Assembly (NCBI GenBank): GCA_012295275.1
Contig: CM022665.1
Span: forward strand, 46,386,595 to 46,434,094
Reading direction: 5' to 3'
From: Chrysomallon squamiferum
Taxonomy: Eukaryota; Mollusca; Gastropoda; Neomphalida; Peltospiridae
Length of the DNA: 47,500 nt
The notes under the pieces are model-generated. The model was given only the letters and a program-made list of their open reading frames with translations, did no database searches and was not told the origin of the DNA. Made by a program: the position numbers and the translations under genes. This document shows positions 11,880-23,604 of this stretch, piece by piece; position 1 is the first letter of the stretch, and every line of letters starts with the position of its first letter.

Positions 11880-12000
11880 TTTAAAAGAAAAAAGGAAAAA
11901 AAAAAAAAAAAAAGTAATGAAAATTCTTAATTTTACACACAAAAGCAGACACAGAGTTTGGGTTAAAAAAAAAAAAATCAATAACAATTCGAGGCCCCTT
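11880..12000. repeat. A runs
   Basis: A-rich tracts at about 11890-11914 and 11967-11979 flank a short unique segment, immediately before the (TC)n tract. Confidence 0.7.
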
Positions 12001-12014
12001 TCAGAATTATTAGT

Positions 12015-12132
<118 letters not shown>

Positions 12133-12262
12133 GGACATTCTACCCTTGAGTGATCTTTGTTTTATCTGTTTAAGGTTGTTGTCCGACTCAAACAGACAAC
12201 AGAAATGTCCATGTGTCTGTCTGTCTGTGTGTGTGTGTGTGTGTGTGCAAAGAAAACCTTAC

Positions 12263-12385
12263 AATAACCACTTGACAGAGTAATATTAACAGACGTGTGC
12301 CTGTGACAACTGAAAAATTGCCGCCACCGATGCTGCTGTTTGCTGTTGTTGCTGCTCGTAGTTTAACGCGATTATAAATTTTCAT
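12263..12385 (-). CDS. Candidate first coding exon with a good donor
   Basis: From ATG at 12385 a minus-strand frame runs 41 codons to GTTATT|GTAAGG, with the intron starting at 12262 (phase 0). It begins MKIYNRVKLRAATTANSSIG. A Gly-rich turn and a hydrophobic stretch TRLLILLCQVVI just before the donor could be a signal anchor. Past the donor the frame runs into a (TG)n tract, so the non-repeat part ends almost exactly at the donor. Family unknown. Chance is a real alternative. Confidence 0.18.
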
Positions 12386-12510
12386 CTCTCAATGAGATGA
12401 GATGGATTGTGTCAGGTTCCATAGGGAGAATATTGCATCTTGTTGCCGTAGAAATGACAAGCTACAGGAGAAATTCATTGGCGAAAATTGATGGTGTCGG
12501 AAATGTGTGC

Positions 12511-13345
12511 AGTTGAGATGATGAAAGAGTTTTTGGGGGGAAAAAAAGTTGGCGAGGAACAGTTGAGATGATGAAAGAGTTGACTAGGGACAGTTGAGAT
12601 GATGAAAGAGTTGACTAGGGACAGTTGAGATGATGAAAGAGTTTGGGGAAGAGTTGACTAGGAACAGTTGAGATGATGAAAGAGTTGGCTAGGGACAGTT
12701 GAGATGATGAAAGAGTTTGGGGAAGAGTTGACTAGGAACAGTTGAGATGATGAAAGAGTTGACTAGGGACAGTTGAGATGATGAAAGAGTTGGCTAGGGA
12801 CAGTTGAGATGATGAAAGAGTTGACTAGGGACAGTTGAGATGATGAAAGAGTTGAATAGGGACAGTTGAGATGATGAAAGAGTTGGCGAGGGACAGTTGA
12901 GATGATGAAAGAGTTGACTAGGGACAGTTGAGATGATGAAAGAGTTGACTAGGAACAATTGAGATGATGAAAGAGTTGACTAGGGACAGTTGAGATGATG
13001 AAAGAGTTGACTAGGGACAGTTGAGATGATGAAAGAGTTGACTAGGAACAGTTGAGATGATGAAAGAGTTGACTAGGAACAGTTGAGATGATGAAAGAGT
13101 TGACTAGGGACAGTTGAGATGATGAAAGAGTTGACTAGGGACAGTTGAGATGATGAAAGAGTTGACTAGGGACAGTTGAGATGATGAAAGAGTTGGCTAG
13201 GGACAGTTGAGATGATGAAAGAGTTGACTAGGGACAGTTGAGATGATGAAAGAGTTGATGAACAGTTCAGATGATGAAAGAGTTGACTAAGAACAATTCA
13301 GATGATGAAAGAGTTGGGAAGAGTTGACTAGGAAAAGTTGAAATG
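12511..13345 (+). repeat. Minisatellite, 31-bp unit, about 26 copies
   Basis: Unit contains GTTGAGATGATGAAAGAG, then TTGACTAGGGACA or TTGGCTAGGGACA. Variants alternate in a non-random order, and expanded copies containing TTTGGGGAAGAG occur at about 12640 and 12716. The period is not a multiple of three, which argues against a protein repeat. Confidence 0.95.
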
Positions 13346-13379
13346 GTAGAGAAGTATTAATGTGATTATGACCATCTTT

Positions 13380-13560
13380 TGAAATATGCATCTGTATGTC
13401 TGTGTGTGTTTATGTGTGTGTTTGATTGTGTTTTTGTGAGAATATGTATATGTGTGTCTTTGTGTGTGTGTTTTATTATATAACTGTTTGTGTATGTCTC
13501 TGTATTTATGTATATGTAAATATGTGTATATATGTATTTGTTTGTTTGGTAAGTGTATGT
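13380..13560 (+). repeat. Degenerate TG/TATG tract
   Basis: TGTGTGTT, TATGTGTG and TTTGTTTG blocks. Frames on both strands are repeat translations. Confidence 0.85.
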
Positions 13561-14502
13561 CAATGTGGTATGTCTATTTCTTTGTTTGTCATCATCATTT
13601 TAAAAACTGTTTTACACCAACTTTTAACATATTTCAGTAATTTCATCACAATGAACAGCTTATCCACTACATTGAAATCAAATTAACATAAGTCTGTGGT
13701 ATGTATTGCCTGAAGAAAACACAATGTATACAGTAGTTTATCAGACTGAACCGGCATTTCCGAACATTTCTGATTTAAATTACAAACATTTTAATCTGAT
13801 ATTATAATGGTTTAATTTTGTTTGTTGAATACAAAATAAAAAAAATAAAAATAAAAATCATAATAATAGTTAATAAAATAATGAAAAAAAAAAAAACAGT
13901 TGCAATGAATAAAAGAAAACTAATCCAATATATCCCAATTCATTTTAACTGCTATTATTATTATTATTATTCTTATTATTATTATTATTATTTAATAATC
14001 TGTTATAAGGCAAACATTTACTTTTTTTTTTTTTTTTGCTAAAATGAAACTATGAATGATGAAAACTGTTATTTCATTTTTAAGCAAGTAACAGGAACAA
14101 CGGGTCTCCAGCAACTCCTTTTCATTGATTACTGCTATCGAGACGCATTTTAAACTCTCTCCCACAGGCCAGAAAACATCTACTTTAACCTTCCGATAAA
14201 CACTGGAGCAGTGGCCGGAACTGGTAATTAGCTCAGTGGATTCCACTGAGGAGTATTGATCACGTAAACCCATCACACGTGAAGCAGACGTATCAGCCAG
14301 AGAGATGTAAACTGTTCCAGAAAATGTTGAATGTTTCTTTCCAAAACAAAATAATTTTTAATAATTCAAAAAAAAATAAAAAAAAAAAAAAAACCTATAT
14401 GAAACACAGCTAATATAATTTTTGAATGTTTAATGAATATGGGGGGGACGATATTTTAAATGTTCAGTTTGATTTAAAATATTCCAGTGGTCTAAAATAA
14501 TT

Positions 14503-14545
<43 letters not shown>

Positions 14546-14640
14546 AATGTGAATTTCAGAATAGTTTTGATTTTTGATTCTCTGGTGAAATGGTTACCAT
14601 GGAAACATCATCTCACATGTTTAACAACACCAACAACAAA
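13560..14640. other. Mixed AT-rich DNA with one more complex patch
   Basis: Holds ATT and TTA tracts (13950-13992), T and A runs, and a more complex segment at about 14085-14300. The minus-strand frame there (ATG at 14273, begins MGLRDQYSSVESTELITSSG) is open to 13992, but it ends in poly-T-derived lysines and has no good splice site, so it is not called as a gene. A run of about 30 A is at 14511-14540. Confidence 0.5.
14593..14606 (+). promoter_or_regulatory. X-box-like palindrome
   Basis: GTTACCATGGAAAC matches the left half of the RFX X-box and the ATGG centre, with one mismatch in the right half. Similar sites are at 17830, 26076 and 44605. Assignment is by consensus only. Confidence 0.3.
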
Positions 14641-14830
14641 AAAAAAAAAAAAAAAAAAATAATAATAATAATAATAATAATAATCATAATCATAATCATA
14701 AATAAATAATAATATTAACAATAACAATTATAAATAATAATAATAATAATAATAAGAAGAAGAAGAATTAAAATAATAATAATAATTTAAAAAAAATAAT
14801 AATAAAATAAAATAAAAATAAAAAATATTT
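14640..14830 (+). repeat. Poly-A followed by AAT/AATC tract
   Basis: An A run of about 22 bp passes directly into AATAATAAT and CATAATCATAAT blocks, the usual layout of a microsatellite grown from a homopolymer. Confidence 0.9.
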
Positions 14831-15660
14831 AAAATATTTGCATAAATTTTTGGGGGGTTCTGTTCAACCCTATAATGTCACTTTTCTTATTTCTTTTAGT
14901 TTCAGAATTTTTTGAAAAAAATTGATACTGTTATTTTTTTTTTTTTTCTAAATAAAATGCTTTCAGTATTTGTTTTTTTGTTTCTTTTTTTTAACATTCT
15001 GTTTTTTTCAAATGCAAATTATTTTGTCAATAATTTCTTCAAATAATGTTTTTAGATTATAATAATAATTTTTTTTTAGTGATTTTATTAAAAAAACAAA
15101 TCTTTTAAAAAATATTTAATTTTCATTTCCATTTCATTATTTTCAGAAGTCAAAAAAAACTTTTTTTTTAAAACTTTTATATTATTTTTCCTTTTAAAAA
15201 AGTTGATTTTAATATAAAATGAAACAAATTTAAGTATTGCTTTTATTTATTTATTTGAATATTTTGAAATATTTACTTTTTATAGCGTGTTTTAATATAT
15301 TTTTTTTACAAAAACATTTTGAAATATTGATTGGTTTTGTTATTTAATCTGTAAATTATTCCTGATTTTTTCCTTTTCTCCTTTTTTCTTTTCTTTTTTT
15401 TCATTCCATTTTCAAGGCTACTTTTTCTTTCCTATTCTATTTAAAAAAAATTCTGTTGGTGTTTTCCACCATTTAGGGTGACTGTTTATTTTAAAGTTTC
15501 AACTATTCAAATTTTTTTCACTTTTGCGTGTATTTTATTATTTTTTTTAAATAAAAATTTTTAAAAAAAAATGATCAGATGATGAACATTTTTGTTTATT
15601 TGTTTCTTTTGAAAAGTAAAGTTTTTAAGTAAAGTGTTATTTTGAATAAATTTTTTTCAT
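14830..15660. other. T-rich low-complexity DNA
   Basis: Runs of T and short A/T words with almost no G or C. No gene, no motif of note. Confidence 0.7.
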
Positions 15661-15667
15661 TTATTAG

Positions 15668-15730
<63 letters not shown>

Positions 15731-16075
15731 GTGATGGTGATTATTATTATTATTACTATTATTACTATTAGATATTTGTAAAAATCAGAATGTGTATCTG
15801 TTTAATTTAATAAATAAATAAATGAATAAATAAATAAATAAATAAATAAAATTAACAAACAAACACACAAAATAAAACAAATAATAAATCTATAAATAAA
15901 CTAATCAGTCCACAAAAAAAAAAAAAAATCAAAATTTATAACTTTTCCTCTCTTGTTTATTCTTTTTTATTGATTTTTTTTTATTCTACTTCCTCAACAA
16001 AAGTAAAATCACTTGTCAAAAAGAAAGTAATAAAAAAAAAAAAGGAAAAAAATAAAAATTAAAATAAAATAAAAA
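15668..16075 (+). repeat. (AAT)n and (AAAT)n microsatellites
   Basis: AATAATAAT at about 15668-15730, TTA triplets at 15742-15770 and AAATAAATAAAT at about 15810-15850, then A-rich DNA to 16075. Confidence 0.92.
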
Positions 16076-16150
16076 ACATTTAAAAAGCATTAGCTGTTAA
16101 GTCAAGTAAGAGGACATTTTTTTCTTAACACTGACAGGCACAAGCATAAA

Positions 16151-17392
16151 ATTGTAATTGTATTTTTGTGACAATAAAGATCAGATTGTAATTGTATTTT
16201 TGTGACAATAAGGATCAGATTGTAATTGTATTTTTGTGACGATAAGGATCAAATTGTAATTGTATTTTTGTGACAATAAGGATCAGATTGTAATTGTATT
16301 TTTGTGACAATAAGGATCAGATTGTAATTGTATTTTTGTGACAATAAGGATCAAATTGTAATTGTATTTTTGTGACAATAAGGATCAGATTGTAATTGTA
16401 TTTTTGTGACAATAAAGAACAGATTGTAATTGTATTTTTGTGACAATAAGGATCAGATTGTAATTGTATTTTTGTGACAATAAGGATCAGATTGTAATTG
16501 TTTTTCTGTGACAATAAGAATCAGATTGTAATTGTATTTTTGTGACAATAAGGATCAAATTGTAATTGTATTTTTGTAACAAAGATCAGATTGTAATTGT
16601 ATTTTTGTGACGATAAGGATCAGATTGTAATTGTATTTTTGTAACAATAAGGATCAGATTGTAATTGTATTTTTGTGACAATAAGGATCAGATTGTAATT
16701 GTATTTTTGTGACAATAATGATCAGATTGTAATTGTTATTTTGTGACAATAAGGATTAAATTGTAATTGTATTTTTGTGACAATAAGGATCAAATTGTAA
16801 TTGTATTTTTGTGACAATAAGGATCAAATTGTAATTGTTTTTTTGTGACAATAAGGATTAAATTGTAATTGTATTTTTGTGACAATAAGGATCAAATTGT
16901 ATTTGTTTTTTGTGACAATAAGGATTAAATTGTAATTGTATTTTTGTGACAATAAGGATCAAATTGTAGTTGTATTTCTGTGACAATAAGGATCAAATTG
17001 TATTTGTATTTTTTGTGACAACAAGGATAAAATTGTAATTGTATTTTTGTGACAATAAAGATCAAATTGTAATTGTTATTTTGTGACAATAAGGATTAAA
17101 TTGTAATTGTATTTTTGTAATAAAGATCAAATTGTAATTGTATTTCTGTGACAGTAAGGATCAGATTGTAATTGTATTTTTGTAACAGTAAGGATCAGAT
17201 TGTAATTGTATTTTTGTAACAATAAGAATCAGATTGTAATTGTATTTTTGTGACAATAATGATCAGATTGTAATAGTATTTTTGTGACAATGAGGATTAA
17301 ATTGTAATTGTATTTTTGTGACAACAAGGATCAGATTGTAATTGTATTTTTGTGACAACAAGGATCAGATTGTAATTGTATTTTTGTGACAA
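16151..17392 (+). repeat. Minisatellite, 34-bp unit, about 36 copies
   Basis: Unit contains AGATTGTAATTGTA and TTTTTGTGACAATAAGGATC. Most differences are single bases (AAGG/AAAG, CAG/CAA), with a few shortened copies near 16565 and 17115. Each unit carries two ATTGT words and one ACAAT word, which are SOX HMG-box core sites on opposite strands and can also pair as a short stem. The whole array therefore holds about a hundred such cores. Confidence 0.96.
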
Positions 17393-17479
17393 GTAAATCT
17401 ACAAATTGATTTCCTTCTGACATGATATGCTCAGACAATGTGGAACCTACTTCCTGTATGAAAACAACAGCTTACGTGA

Positions 17480-17762
17480 CATAACAGAGATATAGGGACG
17501 ATATAACATCTGTATAGGCATGATATACATAGATATATTGGAATGATATAACAGATATACAGGCATGATATAATAGATATACAGGCATGATATAACAGCT
17601 ATACAGACATGATATAACAGATATACAGGTATGATATAACAGATATACAGGTATGATATAATAGATATACAGGTATGATATAACAGATATACAGGCATGA
17701 TATAACAGATATACAGACATGATATAACAGATATACAGACATGATATAACAGATATACAGGC
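17480..17762 (+). repeat. Minisatellite, 22-bp unit
   Basis: About twelve copies of GATATAACAGATATACAG plus GCAT, GTAT or ACAT. The long Tyr/Ile/Cys minus-strand frames are translations of this array. Confidence 0.95.
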
Positions 17763-17829
17763 AAATGTGAAAACAACAGTTTTATATCAGATACATGAAA
17801 GATAAACTGATACTGATGTTTCTTCATGT

Positions 17830-17843
17830 GTTACCATGGAGAC
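17830..17843 (+). promoter_or_regulatory. X-box-like palindrome
   Basis: GTTACCATGGAGAC, related to the sites at 14593 and 44605. It lies in unique DNA just past the 22-bp array. By consensus only. Confidence 0.25.
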
Positions 17844-17844
17844 A

Positions 17845-18555
17845 AATCCTTATAATAATCATTAACCCTTTCTCTGCTTAATTTAAAAATATCTCCAGAC
17901 AAAATCAACAACACCAGTAGTTTCACTGCTGTCCCACAGATGGCAGCACCATCCTAGGCTGATATGATCTTTGGGAATCTCTGGACATGTGTCCACTTCT
18001 CAGAGAATAACAAGAAGTTGTTTTAAAGCCATCAGTTAAATCCACTGTTTGAAGTGAATGGTAACAAAAATTTGAGTGAAAGAATAAGAAAAAAAAAAAA
18101 AAAAATGAGTGAGTGAATGACATAGTATTTGTGTAATGCCATCTCAACACTTTTTGCATGAAACTTTTACTATATATCAAACTGAACGTTCATTTTTGTA
18201 TAACAGTCATATTAAAGAGAACAAAATCTCTGTATTAACTGCATGTAACTGCTGCTTTCAATGATAGGGTTCTTCTTACTGATTTTAGCAGAAAGAAATA
18301 CTTTAATTGCACCTTCCCATGGGTGGTAAACACATATTACGGTATTTGCTAAACTAGCTAATGTTTTCTGGATGGTATGAAAAAACCAAAAAACATCACA
18401 GTTATGAGAAATTGAAGAAGTTAATGTGTGATAATGTACATATTGCATGCGATACAAAGACAGAAAGATTTACAACTAAACAGGTTAATGGGTGTAAAAA
18501 TACAAAATACAGAAATATTCAGCTTAAGATGGATAATACCTGTTGATACAAAATC
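17845..18555. other. Unique AT-rich DNA without a supported gene
   Basis: Contains ATTAACCCTTTCTCTGCT (17861-17878), which resembles the unit heads at 18890-19430. A minus-strand frame at 18212-18457 reads without simple repeats, but its first codon is TTG and no splice sites frame it. I could not assign it. Confidence 0.45.
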
Positions 18556-18559
18556 TGTG

Positions 18560-18860
18560 TTACAGAGACACAGAGAGAGAGAGAGAGACACGAGGAGTGA
18601 TTGTCAGGGACGCATTAGTGAGACATTTCTCGTGTTTATTGGCTTTGTTTAATGTGAGACAAATAACACAGGGATCTGCAAGACAAAGAGAGACGTCTTC
18701 CCACACAAACAGACTGCGAGTAATTAATTATCAAACTGTTTTATTCCGTCTCGAAAGCTGTCTTTAAACACTTAATTATTAAAGAGGTTTTCTTCTCCAG
18801 TACTCAGTCTGTCACAGCTGTAAATTGTTTCGCATTAATCGTTTTGCATTCCGTTTCAAA
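18560..18860. promoter_or_regulatory. Possible enhancer-like unique island
   Basis: After a short GA tract (18573-18588) the sequence is complex. It contains TAATTAATTATC, TTTATTGGCTTTGTTTAATG and CACTTAATTATTAAAG, which are homeodomain-type and SOX-type words. No frame or splice site is convincing. The regulatory role is inferred from composition and motif density only. Confidence 0.25.
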
Positions 18861-18889
18861 ACATTTTTACACTAATGTTGCGGCGATGA

Positions 18890-19430
18890 ATTTAACTCTT
18901 TGAGTGCTAAGAACTTCAGTCACCAACATACAAACAGTTGTACAGACAGTAACTAGCTTGTATTTTGCTTCAAACATATTACACAATATTATGATGATGA
19001 ATTTAACTCTTTGAATATCTAACAAGTTAAGAAGTTCAGTCACCAACGTACAAACAGTTGCACAGACAACAACTAACTTGTATTTTGTTTTGAACATATT
19101 ACACAATATTATGATGATGAATTAAAGTCTTTGAATACCTAGCAAGTTAAGAACTTCAGTCACCAACGTACAAACAGTTGCACAGACAATAACTAACTTG
19201 TATTTTGTTTCAAACATATCACACCACATTTCAATTCTTTGGCTATGCATGAAGATATTTTAACCCTTTGACTGCCAACTTAGTAAAAAAAAAATTTCAA
19301 TCAACAAAATACACACATTGGTACTAACAATGACGTATTTTGTTTCAAACATTTTACAATATTATGATGATTTTTTTTAACCCTTTGACTGCCTTCTAAG
19401 TTAAGAATTTCAGTCAGATATGTGATAAAA
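18890..19430 (+). repeat. Diverged tandem repeat, unit about 119 bp, about 4.5 copies
   Basis: Units start near 18891, 19002, 19121, 19260 and 19378 with TTTAACTCTTTGA or TTTAACCCTTTGACTGCC. They contain TTCAGTCACCAACGTACAAA and CTTGTATTTTGTTTCAAACA, and most end in ATTATGATGATG. The first three copies are close and the last two much more diverged. The TTAACCCTTTGACTGCC head looks like an old dispersed repeat that was locally duplicated. Confidence 0.85.
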
Positions 19431-19779
19431 AATTTTACTTTAAAGATATAAAAATTAAAATATTCAAGTTATCTAGCTACAAAGAGTTAAAACTGAAGGA
19501 CATAAAACTGAAATATTCTGGTTATCAGTATAAAAAGAGTAATGCAGTAGAGGTAATCTTATATTAGATTGTTTAAAACAGAACTAGGTGTAAATACTTT
19601 ATATATGTAATAGCATGGGAAATTGAAACTGAATATACTTTTATCTTAGAGCAGCACATACCATTAAGTTATCAAGATGTGGCATCCTTGCTGAGCTGAA
19701 TCAAGAAAAAAAATGAATAATTCCACAACAAATATATTTGAAAGAATCAGAAGAACTTTTACTATAAGTTAAATAAGTA

Positions 19780-20105
19780 TTTTATTTTTTTATTTTTCAA
19801 TAAGGATAACTGCTGATCAATTAAAATTAATAATAATAATAAAAAATAAATAAATAAATAAATAATAAAGATATATATAAATAAATAATAAATAAATAAA
19901 TAAATAAAATAAAAAATAAAACAAGATAAAACAAGATAAAATAAATAAATAAATAAAATAAAAAATAAAATAAAATAAAATAAAATAAAACAATAAATAA
20001 TCAAAAATACAATAAACAAAGAAACCAATAAATAAATAAATAAATAAACAAAAAAAAAAAACATTTAAAACAAACAAAACAAAACAAAACAAACAAATAA
20101 AACAA
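19780..20105 (+). repeat. (TAAA)n/(TAAAA)n tract
   Basis: AAATAAATAAAT and AATAAAATAAAA words throughout, ending in AAACAAAACAAAAC. Minus-strand Phe/Leu/Tyr frames are repeat translations. Confidence 0.93.
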
Positions 20106-20142
20106 ATGAAAACAGCTAAGTGAACAGAAAACAGTTATTTAA

Positions 20143-20395
20143 GGTGACGTATATAAACTGAAAACCGAAGTCTCCCCGTCCATTCACGTCAGCGAACTTT
20201 CTCAAAATGACGTAAAACTCTCCGAGCTGTTCCCCTCCGAACGACACACCGGCGAAGGCAATCGTCTAATGGTACAACTGTGACAAAACTGAGAGCTACG
20301 ACAACTACCGCAACTCCAAATAAAAACAGACGACCGCAAAAGACGATTTATTCTCACTGCTCAGTGTGTTAGCTTATCTAATCAAATCGAGATCC

Positions 20396-20403
<8 letters not shown>
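20143..20403. promoter_or_regulatory. CpG-bearing promoter-like island with CRE half-sites and a TATA-like box
   Basis: Within 70 bp there are three CREB/ATF half-sites: TGACGT (20145-20150), CACGTCA (20185-20191) and TGACGTAA (20208-20215). TATATAAA at 20150-20157 abuts the first. CpGs are frequent from 20165 to 20400 (CCGAACGACACACCGGCGAA), in sharp contrast to the TAAA tract on the left and poly-T on the right. The island ends in CCGCCATTTT (20394-20403), a YY1-type site that reads ATGGCGGATC on the minus strand. This is a good candidate promoter or enhancer. The direction of transcription is not determinable. Confidence 0.4.
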
Positions 20404-20426
<23 letters not shown>

Positions 20427-20990
20427 GATTTTTCTTCTTCTTTTTTTTTGAAAAACTCCAGCTCAGATAACCATCATGGATGCAATCAAACGGTTGAAAG
20501 CTTTTTCCCATTATCCCTCAGTTAATCTGGTATCTGAGAGAGTTTTTTTTTTTTCAAACGCGAGGAATGGGTGCTGTAGATAAATATTTGTTTCAATGGA
20601 GTGATTTGATTTGTCTGCAAACAAACACACTGGAAGAATTCCTAGTGACCTGGCTAATGGTTTTTTGTCACAGGACGGTGATGGAAGATGCCAGAGGTGG
20701 TGATTTTTTTTTTTTTTTTTAAATGTTTGATTTTTTTGATTTTTTTAAAATTTAGCTTTACAGAGATTTCAGATTCACCTTCTGTAATTTTATCTGACTC
20801 AGTATGACTGGTGTTGCTCTTAACAAATTTGATAAAACAACAACTACAACGACAATGACAGCAACGTTAATCGCGACCTTGTGTCGATGGTGGTCATGAG
20901 GGTGACAAGGGTGATGTTGTAGCTGTTGCTGTTTGTGAAGATGTCAGTTATTTCTGACGGTTAATGGAAAATGAATTGAAATAGTAATAA
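20404..20990. other. Mixed unique and poly-T DNA, no supported gene
   Basis: T runs at 20401-20427, 20545-20555 and 20705-20720. A 35-codon frame from ATG 20476 (begins MDAIKRLKAFSHYPSVNLVS) runs through a poly-T into its stop at 20581-20583 and lacks splice or promoter support. A 23-bp segment, 20674-20696, has an acceptor on its left and a moderate donor on its right, but this is probably chance. Confidence 0.45.
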
Positions 20991-20994
20991 TGGT

Positions 20995-21290
20995 GATGAT
21001 GATGATGATGATATTAATAATAATAATAATAGTAATAATAATAATAGAAATGGTAATAATAACAAAAAGAAGAAGAAAAAGAAAAGGAAGAAGAATAATC
21101 ATTACTACTACTACTAATAATAATGAATACGATTATAACAAAAAGTAACAATAATTATGAATATTTTAACATTGATGACGACAACAACAACAACTTTAAA
21201 ATAATAATTATAATAATCTTCTTCTTCATCATTCGTAAAAAAAAAAAAAAAATAAAATAAAATAAAATAAAATAAAAATCTTTTTTTCTT
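20995..21290. repeat. GAT/AAT/ACA triplet tracts and A run
   Basis: GATGATGATGATGA near 21000, AATAATAATAAT to 21030, ACTACTACTA near 21105, AACAACAACAAC near 21183 and A-rich AAATAAAATAAA to 21280. Confidence 0.85.
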
Positions 21291-21497
21291 CTTCACAAGT
21301 TACTCCTTACAAGATAATCATCAATGAACCAGCTATACAATCTACATCTTACAGAATCAAAACATGCCTCATGCCCTCTCTCTCCTGATTCCCATTTTTA
21401 TTATCACCCACTGCAAAAAAAAAAAAAAAAAAAAAAAATTACCCAGTCTGGAAAAACTTAAGATAATTAACTGTAATTTGTCTGAGACAAATCAAAG

Positions 21498-21605
21498 ATG
21501 GCCGCTGATGGTTTCTGCACATTTTTTGGAGTGTGTGAAGACGATGTTTTATTTAACAGTCGAAGATGTAAACAGAACAGCAAATACAGCAGGTCGCGTT
21601 TGTAA
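21498..21605 (+). CDS. Candidate 35-residue ORF with a YY1/TISU-like start
   Basis: ATG lies in CAAAGATGGCCGCTGATGG (YY1/TISU-like, and also a good Kozak context with A at -3 and G at +4). The frame begins MAADGFCTFFGVCEDDVLFN, has five charged residues in its last third, and stops at TAA 21603-21605. It contains no simple repeat. AATAAA words occur about 100 bp downstream, but inside an A-rich tract. No donor or TATA box is visible. Four Cys-free gaps and three cysteines do not match a family I know. Alternative: a YY1 site in a regulatory island. Confidence 0.2.
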   Translation: MAADGFCTFFGVCEDDVLFNSRRCKQNSKYSRSRL

Positions 21606-21699
21606 AAGCTGAAAATCACTTTTATGAAATATCAATAAGATTTTTATCAAACAGCATGAAATGTTTCTGTGCTGGTGTGTTGTTGCTTGCCCATTTTGC

Positions 21700-22000
21700 T
21701 AATAAATAAAAAATAAAAATAAAAAAAAAATAAGGGGAGATAAAAAAAAAAATGAAGTGCTGAATGCTCTTTGGAATAGAAGGTAATAAATAATATGATA
21801 ATATATATAAAAAAAAATATAAAAAAAAATAAAAATAAAATAAAATAAAATATAAAACAAATTTTAAAAAATAAAACAGAAAAAAAAAAAAAAAAAAATA
21901 AAAAAATATATAAAAAATAAAAATAAAATAAAAATTTTAACTAAAAAAAATAAATTAATAAATAATTAAATAAATAAATAAATTCTGAAATGTACAGAGA
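21700..22000 (+). repeat. A-rich (TAAAA)n low-complexity tract
   Basis: AATAAAAATAAA words, an A run near 21882-21899 and TAAATAAATAAA at 21955-21982. Confidence 0.92.
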
Positions 22001-22099
22001 AATTAATCTGACATTTTATAACCAATTTTGTAACCAGTTTTGCTCTAAGCAGTACAAAAATAAAATTATACTGCTAAAATAAAAAAATAATTTAAATAA

Positions 22100-22690
22100 G
22101 CCAGTTTGATGCAGATACACTTTACAGGCTCATGGTGATAAATTAGCCACATTTAGTGCCACGTAAGGCATGCTTTGAATACTAACAGCTGAGTGTAGAG
22201 GGATGATTGTAATTAAATAGAAATCAAACCACAAAGATAGGGAGATATCTGAATACCATAGTCTTGTAAATATATATGCACAAGACATTAAAGATATATA
22301 TGTATATGTGTGTGTGTGTATGTATGCATGTATGTATGTACGTATGTATATATACAAACAATAAATAAATAAAACAAGTAAATGAAAGAATAAGAAACAA
22401 AAAAGGTGTAATAAATGATGATGATGATGATGAATAAATGAATCGATAAGTAACAATGAATATGTATATATACTAAAAATAAAATAAAGATTTCATTCTG
22501 TTGATATTTTTTGTATAAATAAATAAAACAAAACAAAAAAACTCTAACACCACAAATAAAAAACAAATAAATAAATAAATAAATAAATAAAAATAAATAA
22601 AAATAATAATAACAATAAATAAACAAAAATAAACCGAAAAATTAAATTATCCACAAACCACTAATCAATAAAACGACATTTAACATTAAG
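22100..22690. repeat. AT-rich DNA with GTAT, GAT and AAAT microsatellites
   Basis: (TG/TATG) tract at about 22298-22350, GATGATGATGATG at 22417-22432, (AAAT)n at 22557-22625. No supported gene. Confidence 0.85.
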
Positions 22691-22990
22691 TGTTAAACAA
22701 TTAACAAAACATTAAGTGAATGACTTCAGTCGCATTCAACAGTTTTAACTTAAATGCGTTAATCAACTCCATTTAGAGTCGAAATCACGAGATGAATTCT
22801 TTCCTTTCACTTACTCAACTGTTTATCTGTATTCAAGAAAACTTGCGAAAAACCACGAGGATTTCGAGTGAAGAAATAACAAACGTTAAATGTTTTTCAT
22901 TATCGTGGTAAGTGGATTTTCTTTGCAAGAAAATTAGATTAATTTGTGAGTCGATAAATCCATTAGTGTTACTTAAAACAAATTTCTTTA
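22690..22990 (+). other. Unique island with a consensus splice donor at 22907
   Basis: CpG-containing unique DNA (GTCGAAATCACGAGATG, CGTTAAATG) ends with TATCGTG|GTAAGTGG, a full-consensus plus-strand donor (intron start 22908). Only six codons are open before it from ATG 22890, so if the donor is real the exon is mainly 5' UTR. No acceptor partner can be named. Confidence 0.25.
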
Positions 22991-23099
22991 AGAAATTATG
23001 AAAATTTATGACACTAACAGCATTTTTTTTTTTTTAAAAAGAAAGAAAATCTTTTGACAGAAAATTGTTATAAAAAAACATATGTATGTGTATTAAGTT

Positions 23100-23256
23100 G
23101 TGTTTCCTTTTAACAGCATAGAAAAATCTTAAGAAAAAATATAATAATAAAAATAAATATATAATAGTAATAATAATAATAATAATAAATAAATAAAATA
23201 CTACTATACTACTACTAATAATACAAAGCATAAAATAATAACAATAAATAAAATAA

Positions 23257-23312
<56 letters not shown>

Positions 23313-23400
23313 TAATAAATCAAATTAAATAAAAATAAAAAAAAATAAAAAGTAAAATAAAAAAAAAATAAAATATAATAAAATAAAAATATATAAATCA
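23100..23400 (+). repeat. (AAT)n and A-rich tract
   Basis: AATAATAATAAT at about 23163-23190 and 23258-23310 with A-rich flanks. Confidence 0.93.
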
Positions 23401-23604
23401 TCTGCACTGAATTAGACTTTTTGCTGAAAGCAGGTGTCTTTGTTTTGTTGCAAGTAAAATAATTTTAATTTATTTTGATTACTGGAAGTGATGGGTGAAA
23501 ATCAAACTGTAATTTATTTTATTTATGAAACTTAAAAAAAAGAGAGGATCTTCAGTGCATTTCAGAATTTTAAATTTTAAATACGGAATAGGATGAAGAG
23601 ATAA

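Noticed and set aside
13992-14273. 94-codon minus-strand ORF
   Set aside because: Second half is AT-driven and ends in poly-T-derived lysines. No good donor or acceptor.
16151-17392. CRISPR-like array
   Set aside because: The 34-bp units are directly head-to-tail with no unique spacers, in an animal-type genome. It is a minisatellite.
18212-18457. 81-codon minus-strand ORF
   Set aside because: Starts at TTG, has no splice signals and shows no recognisable family. Composition alone is not enough.
20476-20583. 35-codon plus-strand ORF
   Set aside because: Runs through a poly-T tract prone to length change. No promoter or splice evidence.
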